Part shown: in pieces, positions 13,901-25,300 of the stretch
Layout of the letters: each line of letters begins with the position of its first letter
Numbering within the stretch: the stretch's first letter is position 1
NCBI GenBank assembly: GCA_034687125.1
Contig: JAQGBZ010000155.1
Coordinates: 1-64,000, forward strand
Length of the DNA: 64,000 nucleotides
From: Neelides folsomi
Taxonomy: Eukaryota > Arthropoda > Collembola > Neelipleona > Neelidae
Direction of reading: 5' to 3'
The notes under the pieces: model-generated
Database searches by the model: none
Told to the model about the DNA's origin: nothing
Seen by the model: only the letters and a program-made list of their open reading frames with translations
Program-made: the position numbers and the translations under genes

Positions 13901-14929
13901 TATTCAGATCATTCATCTCACACTAGGATACCTTCTCAAAAAAGGAAAAGCACTCATTCACTCGTCAGTGCCTTCCTTTTATTCATCTCTTGGTTCATTT
14001 TCATTAGAAAAATTAATGTTAATTTGTACATGTAATGAATGTGTGATTAACTCATTACTCGACACTCAAAATAAGAATAAATCATTTTGAAAGTTGATTC
14101 AATAATTAACTTCAAAACAATAATCATATGACTAATTCATAAGTACTGCAGATACATAGAATAGCATAATTACTTACTACCAATTAAAGTTAATATACAA
14201 TACATATATTACATACTTAGATAAGTACAAATACAATATGTTATATTTAAAAACTAAATATAACACGACAAGATTAAAAAAAGTAAAGTAACATTAAAAA
14301 TTCAATAAATTCCGAGATCTGTAACATACAGGGCAATTGACCGAGTTCATTTGCAAATAGGTAAATAAATTAATAGGAGATAATTAATCTAAAAGTAAGA
14401 GCATGTAATATAGCAAAGAATTTGTGATTTATTCTCACATAGGAAAAACTTTTTTGAAGCCAATTTGGAGTTAGGTGAGCGTATTTTATATGATCTGAAA
14501 ACAAAGGAGAAGATTATGGAGATTTGGACACAAAAGTTTGTTCTGCAACTCTTCATGTCTATGTCTCGCAATTTCTAAAGAGATGGACTGGCGAAGAGGC
14601 CATGTGTAATGGGGGGATGAAAGGTTTGGAATTGGCAAACGAGAGAGGCGGGAGCCATATGGACTCAATGTGCATATGTCTCTAAAGGGCACGAATGTTG
14701 GAGCGAAAAGAAGTGATCAGTAAGAACCATAGCACGTTGGGGAATTCTTCATTTCCACTTCAGCTAAACCCCCAGCGTAGCGCTTCAAGTATCAAACATA
14801 CTATAATAGTAAAGTTATTTACATTATTTAATGCTTTCTTTTTTCATTTCTCTCGTGTTAAGTCTATCTCATAAAACAGGCAAGGTTTCATTTATACTGA
14901 TAAAGCATTCTGAAATTTATAATTATATG
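7906..14929. other. No recognised gene; spacer with GC-richer islands
   Basis: AT-rich sequence alternates with blocks of more balanced composition (about 9.5-9.9, 10.6-11.6, 11.8-12.05 and 12.85-13.4 kb). These blocks hold open frames of 60-111 codons on either strand. None shows a known domain, a consistent exon chain or a signal peptide followed by a plausible mature protein. A second short ACAAT run lies near 13,627. The blocks could be unrecognised exons or regulatory DNA; the sequence alone does not decide. Confidence 0.55.
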
Positions 14930-14931
14930 TA

Positions 14932-15130
14932 CAGGGTGACCCGAAAGAGGGTCGCTTAACCCACTTATGTTAGCCTAAATCAAGCTACATTTAATCTAAT
15001 GTATCGCTCCTTTCTCAATGTAAGTAGCTTGCATTTAGTATTTTCCTTTACGCTATAGCTATGGCAGACCGGACAATGATTCATAATTCTTTGTCGAAAT
15101 ATCAACTGTTTTTACAAAATCAGCACTGAA
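14932..15130 (+). mobile_element. Truncated mariner-type 5' end
   Basis: After a TA dinucleotide (14930-14931) the sequence starts CAGGGTGACCCGAAAGAGGG, the style of terminus used by many mariner elements (CAGGGTG). About 130 bases inside it, an ATG at 15061 opens a short frame beginning MADRTMIHNSLSKYQ and stopping after 22 codons. That spacing fits a mariner layout of terminal repeat, short leader and transposase start. No matching 3' inverted terminus was found and no catalytic motif follows, so this is at most a truncated remnant. Confidence 0.4.
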
Positions 15131-18100
15131 AAAGGAACATTCGTCCACTACCACTGTTATCTTTAAGATAATTTCTCTGGGGACTTAAAATTGCATTCGT
15201 CTTTATCGCGGCTTTGATAGAATCTTGATTTAGCAAATATAATTTTTATTATAAATCCTAAATACTGCGACTTAAGAAAAAATTAATAAGATTTGTCAGG
15301 TATCAAGTACTTTTATATAAGTATTAATACTAAACTGTATGTTTCCCACACGAAACTTTTAAAAAGGGAATAAAATTCATTTGTATTAGAGAAAAAATGT
15401 TGGTTTAAAGAACCAAATAAATATTTAAGAAACCATTTTATAGTTGAAACTTAATCAAACATATCCACATGCCTGTTTTTAATTAACGTAGTGATCAATA
15501 CTGCTCACATTACCATGAATGGAAAGACATTAATTAATTTGGAATGAAATTGAATCTATCAGGGCAGAAGCGACAAGGATTATCATGACGGCATCTGGGA
15601 TCGAGCCGGTCGTGGTAATTTATTTTTAATACTGGAAAGCGTTTAAAAAGGTGGGATGTTTTGAATTAAGAAGATATCTGGCAATTTGGCCTCCTCACCC
15701 TTCACTCATATTCTAGATTTGGCATAAATAATTAAATTATAGCGTTGCGAGGGATGTGGGGATGGGGCTGTTTGGTTTTGAAAAAGATCCATATCTTTAT
15801 TAGTTGGTTAGGAGAAGTAGCAGTTGAGAGTTGAGATGGAGGATTATGGGGAGCTTAATGAAGGCGAGGCCCCGAGGTGCGGAGGATGGAGATTTATCCT
15901 TAGTTTACTACCACCCTTTCTTTGAAAATTTGTCATTAGTAGTGAAGGTAATTAGAGTCAGAGTGGAGTCGTCCCCTTCTTTTCCATTTAACTTCCCTCA
16001 CCAGCTCTTCATCTCTTATGGCTCTCTGGGGGGCTTCCTTCCCCGTATTCCCTCCATTTCATATTTTCTCAAACCTGGACTCGGTCGTGGCAAAATTTCG
16101 GGCATCAATCTAACACACAGCATGAGATTCCCTGTCCATAATTGAGGCTGAGGCCGGTTCTCCCGCTTCTCATCCGCATTACAATGGCACACCCACTGTC
16201 ACATCAAAATTACACCTTCGGGTTCTTTCGTATCACACCTGTCCCCCCACTTTTCACTCTCCAGTCCACGTCGGGGAAACACGCTTATTTTCATACTCTC
16301 TCAGTAGCAGCTTTATCTTTCGCGGTGAAGAATCAGCCATCAATTGATTTTTCGCATCACCACCTTTTCCATCCATTTCAAGAAATCCACTTTGGGACAA
16401 CGTGAGGAAAATATGAACTTTTCAATTCAACATGTTACTTTCCCATGGACATTAACGCTTGGACATTAACGCCAAGTGTCAGTTCATTGAATTGGAAGAC
16501 AATCGCTAAATTGGCTATTGAAAGACTTAAAATTACCTTTGACTCAAAGTTCCCGACCCTTTTCTATTAATCCCCTTCCGAACTTCACACTCACAGGATT
16601 CTTTGATCTGAAAACAATAAAAAAAATTATAAAAATTTAGTTTGGCAATTAGTGTCGAATTATTTAATTACATAATTACCTATTATTTACATAACATACA
16701 TACCTATGTAGTGTTAGGATTAATAAATTCATAGAATAACATTATAGAGTACATAGAAATTACACTATACCATTATAAATAATTACCATAGGTATTCTGA
16801 AGTATAGTATACTCAAAATAGCTCTATGAATTTATTGGGAAATTCAAGACATTTAATAAGAGTAGAGTATACAGGCACACTTGTATGAGTAACATACCTA
16901 TTAGTATTACATTTACATTTACACACGCTGCTTAATAAATCTTTATACTTATACCGGTATATTATATAAATATATTAGATACTTAATATACCAAATCTTA
17001 TTTGTGTAGTATACCTAGGAAACCTAGGTAGGGAAGTACTATACAGTACTCTATATGCAATGTGTAAATACCCACCTGCATAGATACTTATTTGTGTATG
17101 GCACTTATAGGTAAATTAAATACCTACATATCATTTGAATTTTGAAAAAATTTATAAAAGCCAAGAATAATTAATCTAAGAGATTTTGATTGTGTATGGC
17201 TTACTAGTAAAAAGTTTTTTCAGTGTATGTTTTTTTTATTAATTAATATGTAATCAACTAATCAATGGGTACCTTTTGTGCGGTCATTAATTAAAAGTTA
17301 TTCGAGGATTTTCTTTTAGTCTTTTGATTAGGAGCGAGATTGCATGGTGCATCAAGTAAAGTTTAATTAATCAACGATTCTTTCAACTTCTCTACTTCCA
17401 AATGGCACAAGAAAATGAATAGGCCATCCGCTCACCCTTTTCTGGTATACCCTTTACAAAGACTCAGATTGAATGGAGTGAGTGAAAAGTTGATGAACTT
17501 TCTTTGGCGGAAAAGCAGAGTGAATGCGATCTTGTCCAGTCTGTGGTGGGAAGATAGTCTCTCTTATACATTAGTTATATTATAGAGAGCTAGATCGATT
17601 AAGTCTTGTGCTTATCGTAAGGGTCTGAGGTGGGACGAATCATTATTTCCCTCCAAACCCGTGACCAAGAACATAATTCCTGAAACTATCACAGAAGTAG
17701 TGAGTGAAAGGGGGATGATCAATGGATGTCCATGTCGGAAGATGAGCGCAACAGCACTCGGCGGGGTTGATTGAACAGAAAAGCTACGCGAACAAGAATG
17801 TCACATCTCACATCAATTCCCTGAAATTTCCGCAAAAACGGATTCTTTCATAGATGATTAATGAATGGTTCCGTGCGGTTGGGCCTCCAGCCCTCCTTGT
17901 ACCGGAGTCGCCCTGTCGCTCCGACTTCTCTAATCTAATGTTCTCTCCTGTGCTAATGCTCTCTTTCTTCCTCCGCCTCAATTCGATCCAAAGAGGATGA
18001 TAAGCCGGAGAGTAATGGCAAACTTTCCATGTGAGCATAAAATAATATATTACCCATAAACACATTGAGCATCTTCTCCTCCCTAACAACATACCATAAC

Positions 18101-19494
18101 TAAGTACCGAAATAATTTCCGTTCTCCTTCCACTTTCTCCGGCTCCTTGGCTTTACGAGCACCCTTATTTTTCATTCCGCTCCCTCGCTCAGCCCAAAGA
18201 GGGGTGACATGAAAAGATGCTTTCCCATCTCCTCTAAAACCTCATCGGGCTCTATTACCATTTCCTAAATAAGCACACACCAGTCTCGGAGACGCTGTTA
18301 ATTAAACAAAGGAGATACCAAGAAACTTAATTTCTCATGCTCTCTCCCTATCCCTACAGATCCCGTCAACGTCCCCCCAAACGCAATTTTTATAAGTAAC
18401 TTCTTTAATGACATATCATTAAGAATAAACTTTTCCCTCTCAATTCTATCTTAAGGAAATTAAAAAATAGCTCGATGTTAAAAGTTAATACCCACTCAAA
18501 TGTTGAGATCTAATGTGCGCATATTTCAAAATACTCTTTATTTAAGATGTGAATCCATTTAGAATGATGTGAATAACATTAAATTAAGAACCAAATTTTC
18601 AACGAGCTTCAAATTGTTCGTATTATTCGCTGTTTACCAACCATTTTTGTTCGTTCGTTCCTTGCTCCATCAAATCATGGGCTTACCAAGAAAAAAGGAA
18701 GCCAGGGCGAATCAATCATCGAAATGAACCGGTATGCATAAAGTACTAGGTATAATATGTATATATTACATACATATCATATGTATGAAACATGCATTAA
18801 TTAAAAGTTTGGTTATGGTTTGTACCTATAGATATACTAATAGTAGACAAAAAGAATTTGATCTGTAGGTATATGTTACTTGTGATTTATGAAATCAAAA
18901 ATTATGCAATAACGGCAATAAGGATAGAATGTATATTATATATTAAAGATCGGGAATTTGAATTGAAATATAAAAGTTGAATCTTTGTCTCATCCATAGT
19001 CATAATCACGTACTTTGTATGTATGGGAAATTCCTGATAACGCTTCTCGATAAAGAAATAAATATTATTTTATTAGACCTTGGGAGGTTCCAAGTGATTT
19101 TGGTAGCCACTGAACCTCCAATTCCAAATAGATAGATTTTCCTTTTCTATCATTCAATATTTCTATCAAAGGAGTTCACCATGTAATATTACATCTTGAT
19201 CCTTATCTTTAAGATTTACCTACCACTCAATTTTCGGTTCTGAGCATTCTTTCTAAAGATTCCTTTCTAAACTTTTGAATTTCTATTTTTATCTCAACAG
19301 TTCATCATTGATAAATATGAAAGTTTTGTAAATTTATTTTAATATTTTTATCTAAAAATAAATTCTGTGTTATTTTATTCATGACTTGAAAAAATAGACA
19401 TATTGTTTGACTAAAATAGACTATTATACATCTGTATTAATGTAAATTTTATAAAAAACGAAATTAACAATAAGTGCTTACATAAACATACATA
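15131..19494. other. No recognised gene; spacer
   Basis: The stretch contains a GC-richer block at about 15.8-16.4 kb, open for 104 and 87 codons with no known motif, and another at about 17.4-18.4 kb. A tandem 14-base duplication (TGGACATTAACGCT/C, 16445-16472) is present. The 16.6-17.2 kb part is dominated by TACATA/TATACC low-complexity sequence. No RNA gene or transposon end was seen. Confidence 0.55.
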
Positions 19495-19496
19495 TA

Positions 19497-19713
19497 CAGT
19501 ATTGAAAAAAAAATTGTCCACCCATGTAATTCAAATCTTGCTTTTTAATAACTTATATTTTCTGACCAATTTGATCGGTATTTTGAGTTTAAGTTTATAG
19601 ACATCTATATTATATATATACCAAATATCAAGTAATTATATTAACGGGTTTACTAATTAAAAATTAAAATGTGAGAAAATTTTGTTTTTTGCATGGAAAA
19701 AATTATGTCCACC
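19497..19713 (+). repeat. Left terminal inverted repeat of the Tc1-like element
   Basis: This 217-bp arm matches the reverse complement of 22112-22330 along its length, with scattered mismatches. It contains the same motif twice in direct orientation: AAATTGTCCACCC near the outer end (about 19511-19523) and AATTATGTCCACC at the inner end (19701-19713). Two transposase-binding-like direct repeats within each arm is the IR/DR arrangement known from Tc1 relatives such as Sleeping Beauty. That these are binding sites is inference from that precedent. Confidence 0.88.
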
Positions 19714-19773
19714 CTATTAGATTTTAGTCTTATTCATTATTGACTATTATTTCCGGCTTTTCAACTATGTATA

Positions 19774-21126
19774 CAGTGGGTTATCGACTTTATTCGAAAC
19801 GCTTCTGACATCTTGATATAATTTTGTAATTAATATATGCAGATTTTAACCGCCAAATAGCCCATTGTTCATTAAATATACTCTAATCAATAAAATACAA
19901 GTGTTACTTTTTCCAAAATATAATGGGGAAAAAATTAATCAAGAGTTAGAAGGCATGGTAAAGGCTTATTTAAGTTTAAATCTCTCATACCGAGTTATCT
20001 CTCATCTCAATCTCTCAAATCCAAGTTAAAGTGAAAGAGTTTGGCCATAATATTAGACTAGCAACAATTGTAAGAATCAAAAATCAAATTGGCTTAAGAA
20101 GAAATGCAAAATTCCAAGGACTTCCTACACCTCCAGTAGTGCGAACTCCGAGAAAGGTGAACCGAAACATGATAAGGAAACTGCAACTTTTTACCTCCAT
20201 GGAGAATCCACCAGGACAGAATGAAATAGCAAGAATACTTAATATCAGTCAATAAACGGTTAGCGTGACAATTAAAAAGAAATTGAAGAAAATCATCAGA
20301 AGAAAGAGGAGATTCCACACGCTTAAAGAAGTTCATATAAAAAACAGGTACTTTATAATTTAAAGTGAATGTGAAAGTTAGGACGTTTTTTTCAGGATAG
20401 AAACTTGTAAAAAGTTTAAAGTACTTGAATCGAACAAAGGCTCAATATGTCGTCACACTTGATGAAGCAATTGTCAGCGTCGAAGATTGCGGAAATGACA
20501 AACGAAAATTTGCTATACCCCAATTAAGACTTCCATTCCAGACAACTGGATAGTGTGTAAAGAGAATTTCCAAAAGTTCATGGTGGTGGGAGCCATGAGT
20601 GGAAGAGGCGTTCTCCCTCTTATTAAAGTGCCACCCAAGGCCAAAGTGAAAGCCAAATTTTATGTTGAAAACGTGCTAAAACCTTTGGAAAGGAAGATAG
20701 TGAAGTTGTATGGGAAGGAGACGAGAAAGGTGGTCACTCACCATGACCACGCACCAGCTCACATCTCAAGAGAGACAGGTATTGTTTACGCTCATGATTT
20801 AAAAAGAAGACTTGGAATAACAATTATTCCAATGAAGGAAGCCCAGAAGAAATCTGCTTCGGTATTTCTCCATTTGACTTTTTCGGGTTCGGCTAATTAA
20901 AACAAAAATTATGGGCTAGCCGCTCTTGGACCTTAAATGGAATTTTTTTGAAACTCAAGAAAATTTGATCATCTGTAGATAGAGAAATGATCAAACGTAT
21001 CTATTCTTCATGGGGGAGAAGACGTTACCTCATTCATCTCAATAAAGGTGGACATATCGAAAATACCAATCAGATTCACAAGAGAAAACTCAAATAAGTC
21101 TGTTCCGAATAAAGTCGATAACCTTG
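19774..21126 (+). mobile_element. Mariner-like element nested inside the Tc1-like element
   Basis: The ends are inverted copies of each other: left TTATCGACTTTATTCGAAAC (19781-19800) and right GTTCCGAATAAAGTCGATAA (21102-21121). They are flanked by TA at 19772-19773 and 21127-21128, giving a 1,353-bp unit, the usual size for Tc1/mariner. Inside is a decayed transposase with recognisable catalytic segments. The interruption lies between the host element's left repeat and its transposase start, so this insertion is younger than the surrounding element. Confidence 0.9.
19955..21097 (+). pseudogene. Broken mariner-like transposase of the nested element
   Basis: The reading frame starts MVKAYLSLNLSYRVISHLN at 19955 (helix-turn-helix region), then continues in another frame with a second DNA-binding part that includes PPGQNEIARILNISQ and a basic linker. 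The catalytic domain shows VTLDEA (first Asp at 20461-20463), FMVVGAMSGRGVLPL, and THHDHAPAHIS (second Asp at 20745-20747). It is followed by a frame change into an LKQKLW-x-RSWTLNG segment and ends near GRRRYLIHLNKGGHIENTNQ at 21097. Several frame changes and stops separate these parts, so no active enzyme can be made. The family is Tc1/mariner (DDE/D); the exact clade cannot be set without comparison. Confidence 0.85.
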
Positions 21127-21216
21127 TATTTTTTATACTTATTGTAAAAAAGCCAGAATGTTTATGCCAGGACGCTTAAAAAAGGACGCGGACTGTTTTT
21201 CCTTAGATTCGGAACC

Positions 21217-22076
21217 ATGGCAGGGAGAAATGAAATTTCAATTTCAATTAAAAACCTAATAAATAATTTGCATAACAGATGTCAAGGTTATTCAAAAATT
21301 GCAAAAAGTGTCATACTACAATGTCTACAGTTGCTAAAATAGTTCAGAGATATAAAAAAACAGAAATGCTTACAAATAAAAGTTCTAAAGGTAGGAAGAG
21401 GAAAACAACAGAAGGAATTGATAGGGTAATAAAGAAAAAAGTTTTAACTAATCCCTTTATTACATCGAAACAAGTGGCTTCAGAAATTCAAGCGAATTCA
21501 ACGTCGGAGTATCTGACCGAACAATCAGAAATCGATTATTTCAAGCTAAGCTACATTCGCGGGTAGCTTTAAAAAGACCCTGGATCTCCAAAGCAAACAA
21601 GAAAAAAGGTTCGATTGGGCAATTGAGTATCAACACAGGACATCAGAGCAATGAAAAAAAGCTTTGTGGTCAGACGAATCTAAATTTTGTTTATTTGGTC
21701 GTGGGGGACGGCATCGTGTCTGGAGAGAAGATGGAAAATCTTTGGAACCTCGAAATTGTCGGAGTACTATTAAGCACGGAGGAGGTAAACGCAATTTTCA
21801 ATCTTACATTTTTTAATTGGATATTTATTTGTAGGATCAATCATGATTTGGGGCTCAATGGGATACTACAGGGTCAGGACACTCCAACTCATAGAAGGCA
21901 AGAGAATAAGGAAAAATATATTGAAATTCTCACCCAAAATTTAAAACTTTCAATGCGGATGGTTGGATTAAGAAAAAACGGAATCTTTCATGATGACACG
22001 ACAAAAAACTTGATTGACTCAATGCCTCGAATGATTTCTGCGTTCATTAAAGCAAAGGGAGGAAATACAAAATATT
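21217..22076 (+). pseudogene. Broken Tc1-like transposase of the outer element
   Basis: A likely start at 21217 (MAGRNEISISIKNL) leads, after a frame change, into STVAKIVQRYKKTEMLTNKS, the Tc1 helix-turn-helix. A GRKRKT hook-like basic motif and the second helix-turn-helix region (KKVLTNPFITSKQVASEIQ) follow. The PWISKANKKKRFDWA region precedes LWSDESKF with the first catalytic Asp at 21673-21675. A 50-base GT...AG insertion (21785-21834) falls exactly inside IKHGGG/SIMIWG and looks like a spliceosomal-type intron. After YIEILTQNLKLS the protein jumps to the C-terminal end (SMPRMISAFIKAKGGNTKY). The stretch that normally carries the second Asp and the third acidic residue is deleted. Confidence 0.85.
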
Positions 22077-22111
22077 CAAATTTTAAAGATAAAATATTCA
22101 ATATTTATAGA

Positions 22112-22330
22112 GGTGGACATAATTTTTCCACACAAAAAGCAAAATTTTCTCACATTTTAATATTTAATTAGTAAACCTGTAAATAAAATTACTTGATATT
22201 TCGTATATATTTAATATAGATATGTTTAAACTTTAACTGAAAATACCAATAAAATTGGTTAATAAATAAAAAAGTTATTAAAGAAACAAATTTTGAATTT
22301 CATGGGTGGACAAAGTATTTTCCAATACTG
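22112..22330 (-). repeat. Right terminal inverted repeat of the Tc1-like element
   Basis: Mirror of the left arm: GGTGGACATAATTTTT at the inner end (22112-22127) and CATGGGTGGACAAAGTATTT at the outer end (22301-22320), finishing CCAATACTG before the flanking TA. The two direct-repeat motifs are thus preserved in both arms. Confidence 0.88.
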
Positions 22331-22332
22331 TA

Positions 22333-25300
22333 TGCCTAAGTATATACTTATATAAATTACAACTAAAGTACAAATATGGTAGTTAGAAACCTATTTAAGA
22401 ACTTAAAAATAAAGTTTTGTGTATAGTGAATTATTAATAAAATCTATGTAGTTGCTTAAATTGCCATTTTATAATTGAATATGTATACATACCATTATGT
22501 ACTACAATTATGTACTGTAATTAATAAACATAAAAGTAATATCTTTTATGCTCACCAATAAAAAGTAGCTTAATATGTAAAAATATAATTAAGGAACCTG
22601 TTATTTAACATACTACCTATCCTATACTAATCATAACAGATATGTTTCTTAATTATAGAATCATAGGTAACATTAATAAGCATTTGTGTAGGTATATATC
22701 CTATTATACTTGGTTGTAAAGTAAATCTCTGTTATTAATTACTTATTATGTAAATGATGCGTGTGAATGAAAGAGCAAGTATTAGACTTTTAACGACCAG
22801 TGGCATTGGTGCATATTTTCCATTAACAATAAGTTGAATTTATGGACTAATTTCCTAAAAGTTAAGAATTTACCTTTTGAACGCCCAACGAGTGAAAAGG
22901 GCTACTCATTTAATTAGTAAATGAATGAACAATAATGGGAAGGCATTTCACTAGCAATAGTATGCAAATTACACCAACCCTATAAAATAAATAATACTTT
23001 AAGTATAAGAAGTCATGATAAAGAGGAGCTACTTGGCCAATCCCAGATAGAAATAGTGACGATCATGAATTATATTTTATGGTTGGAATAAATTGTGAAG
23101 TCGATTCACTTTGGATTGCAAATTGAACGTACACAGAAAATTCCTTTGTCCAATTTCCCATTCTCACTTCGAACAAATTTGAGTCTTGACTTGTCACTTA
23201 GCTTTGATAGTGTAAGAGTTGCCGGTCCTGGTCAGTCCAATCCTTTGACCATGTTCCCCATTACTCTCCCTTGCTTTCTATCTCCCAAGTAAAGTGGATT
23301 CAGAGAAGGGATTGGGAAATATACTATCATAAATTTCTCGTCATCCCCAGCCCTCATTGAGATCTGAGGAGCTTGGAAGATCATGTGTTATCGGGGAGAA
23401 CTCCCCGTCGGGTCGCCTTGTTCTCGGCCCCAAGTTCTTCATTTCGGAACTGAAATTGTGAACTAAGGTTGGGAGCGGATTTCATATGCTAACCAAATGC
23501 AGAGAGCCTTTTACGCTCCATTTTATGTTTATTTACACGAAAGAACTATAGCGTATATGTAATATATGTAATATATATTATATATACATACATATAGTGA
23601 GACTGTCGGCATGGCGGGGAAGCCGAAAAAAGAGCTCAGATCACAATTCGCATTAAATCATTCTTTGAAAATGATTTTTTGTGGTCACGGAGAATGGAGG
23701 GTGGGAGAAGGAATGCAAAATCTGCACACAACTAGTGGGTCATTTTTCAAAGGGAAAAGATATCTTCCTTTCAGTGACAATGGAAGGACAGGAATATTGG
23801 AGGGATCCTTGAATTATGCATCAACCTCGGAACTCCATCAAATTACTTCGCACCCGCTTCGTCTTCTCCGGCCACCTTCAGAGACCTTTTCAAGGATCGT
23901 GAGGCTTAAATAAACTATGGGTAAGATGAAAAATAAAAGCCCTAAGTATACGTTCTCTCAAATCTTCTTATCTCGCTGATAGGAAAGCGTACACATATGC
24001 ATGGATGTAAAGATGTAACTATGTAGAACATAACTACATAGTTATTGTATTATGTAAGTATGAATCGGACGATTCTAAAGCACAATAACGCATTATTCTG
24101 AATACATTCTGCAATTCCAGATATGTGCACATATAGGTAGAAACTTTTTTACCGTAAAATGCAGTAAATCAAATTCTGATTCCCCCACCCCGACACTGTG
24201 AGTGCAATTCCCAAAATAAGATACGCTCTGAAACCAAAGGTTGAAGAGAAATTCAAATTTGCATCCTGAATGAAATACTGCTTCGGTGATACACAAATTT
24301 AGATATGAATTTGATGGTTGAATAACTTCTAGGCCTCTTCATTTTGAAACGAACATTTGTAGGTAGTAGTAAAGGATTTCTCCAGTCGGTCATTAGGAGA
24401 GCTACGAGATGAAATAATCCCCGGAGCATCAGCCCCAACAACTCCCAGTGCAATATTATAGCCTTCATTTAGGGCGAAGCTCAAGATGTCTTCTCGTATT
24501 TTTGATAAGAAATAAATGAGAAGATCCAGAGGTCGAAGACAAGTAATTGAAGAAGGGGAGCCAAAACCACGTGAGCTCTTCAAGAAGGGGAGAAAGGTGG
24601 ATTGAAACATATAGAAATTCTCAAACGCTCAGCTCGACTCATCCGCTACATCCATAATAGAGAGGAAAACGTAATTGAAAAAAAGGACGTGTCTCCACAC
24701 AACAACTTTCTCTCCTATTTTACACTCCAAACTCAGTCAGCCAAAATTAATCTTTTCATTCAAATCACACTTTTATAATCTCTACAATCTTATATACCAA
24801 AGAAATTTTCATTCCAAATTCAGCAAAATTTCATGTTCAATAAACTGAATTTTAATTTGAAAAATTATAATTTAAACTAAATGTTCAATTAAAGTGAAAC
24901 CATCCTTTACGGAGACACAGTGGTATTGTATATTTGAATACCTATGTATAATATTGGTTATATAGAGAAATGGTCATAAACTTTATTTTCGCAACTATTC
25001 AAAGTACAAATATCATTAAAATTTCGACAAAATGTAAATTCCACCGACTTTAATTTTATTAAAATTAACATAGCTAGGATGATCCAAGACAATAGCAAAA
25101 CTCACACATGTGTACTAATGTAGAACTTAGACCGTTTAGGCATCGAGACTCTTTTACACTCTTCTTATCATCTTAAAGTGAGTATTAATTCTATTAATGA
25201 TTATTCAAAATAAGGGTCATTACGGTAAAAGATTTTCAAGACTTTCAAGTCATGACCAGTGCTAAAAAGCACATACCATAAATGCACCAAATGCACTTTG

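Larger units (their letters stand above)
19497..22330 (+). mobile_element. Tc1-like DNA transposon, IR/DR type, interrupted by a second element
   Basis: The element is bounded by TA dinucleotides (19495-19496 and 22331-22332) and starts CAGTATTG, with the matching CAATACTG at the right end. Its inverted repeats are long (about 217 bp). It encodes a Tc1-like transposase in pieces: N-terminal helix-turn-helix region, a LWSDESKF box with the first catalytic Asp, a KHGGGSIMIWG segment, and a C-terminal SMPRMISAFIKAKGGNTKY end. The middle of the catalytic domain is missing. A complete mariner-like element (19774-21126) sits between the left repeat and the transposase. Without that insertion the element is about 1.48 kb, slightly shorter than a full Tc1, in keeping with the internal deletion. 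It is non-autonomous. Confidence 0.92.

Noticed and set aside
15590-15620. GGCTCGATCCC on the minus strand, resembling a B box
   Set aside because: No T-stem pairing and no cloverleaf can be drawn around it.
20094-20336. Minus-strand frame within the nested mariner-like element
   Set aside because: Shadow of the transposase DNA-binding region.
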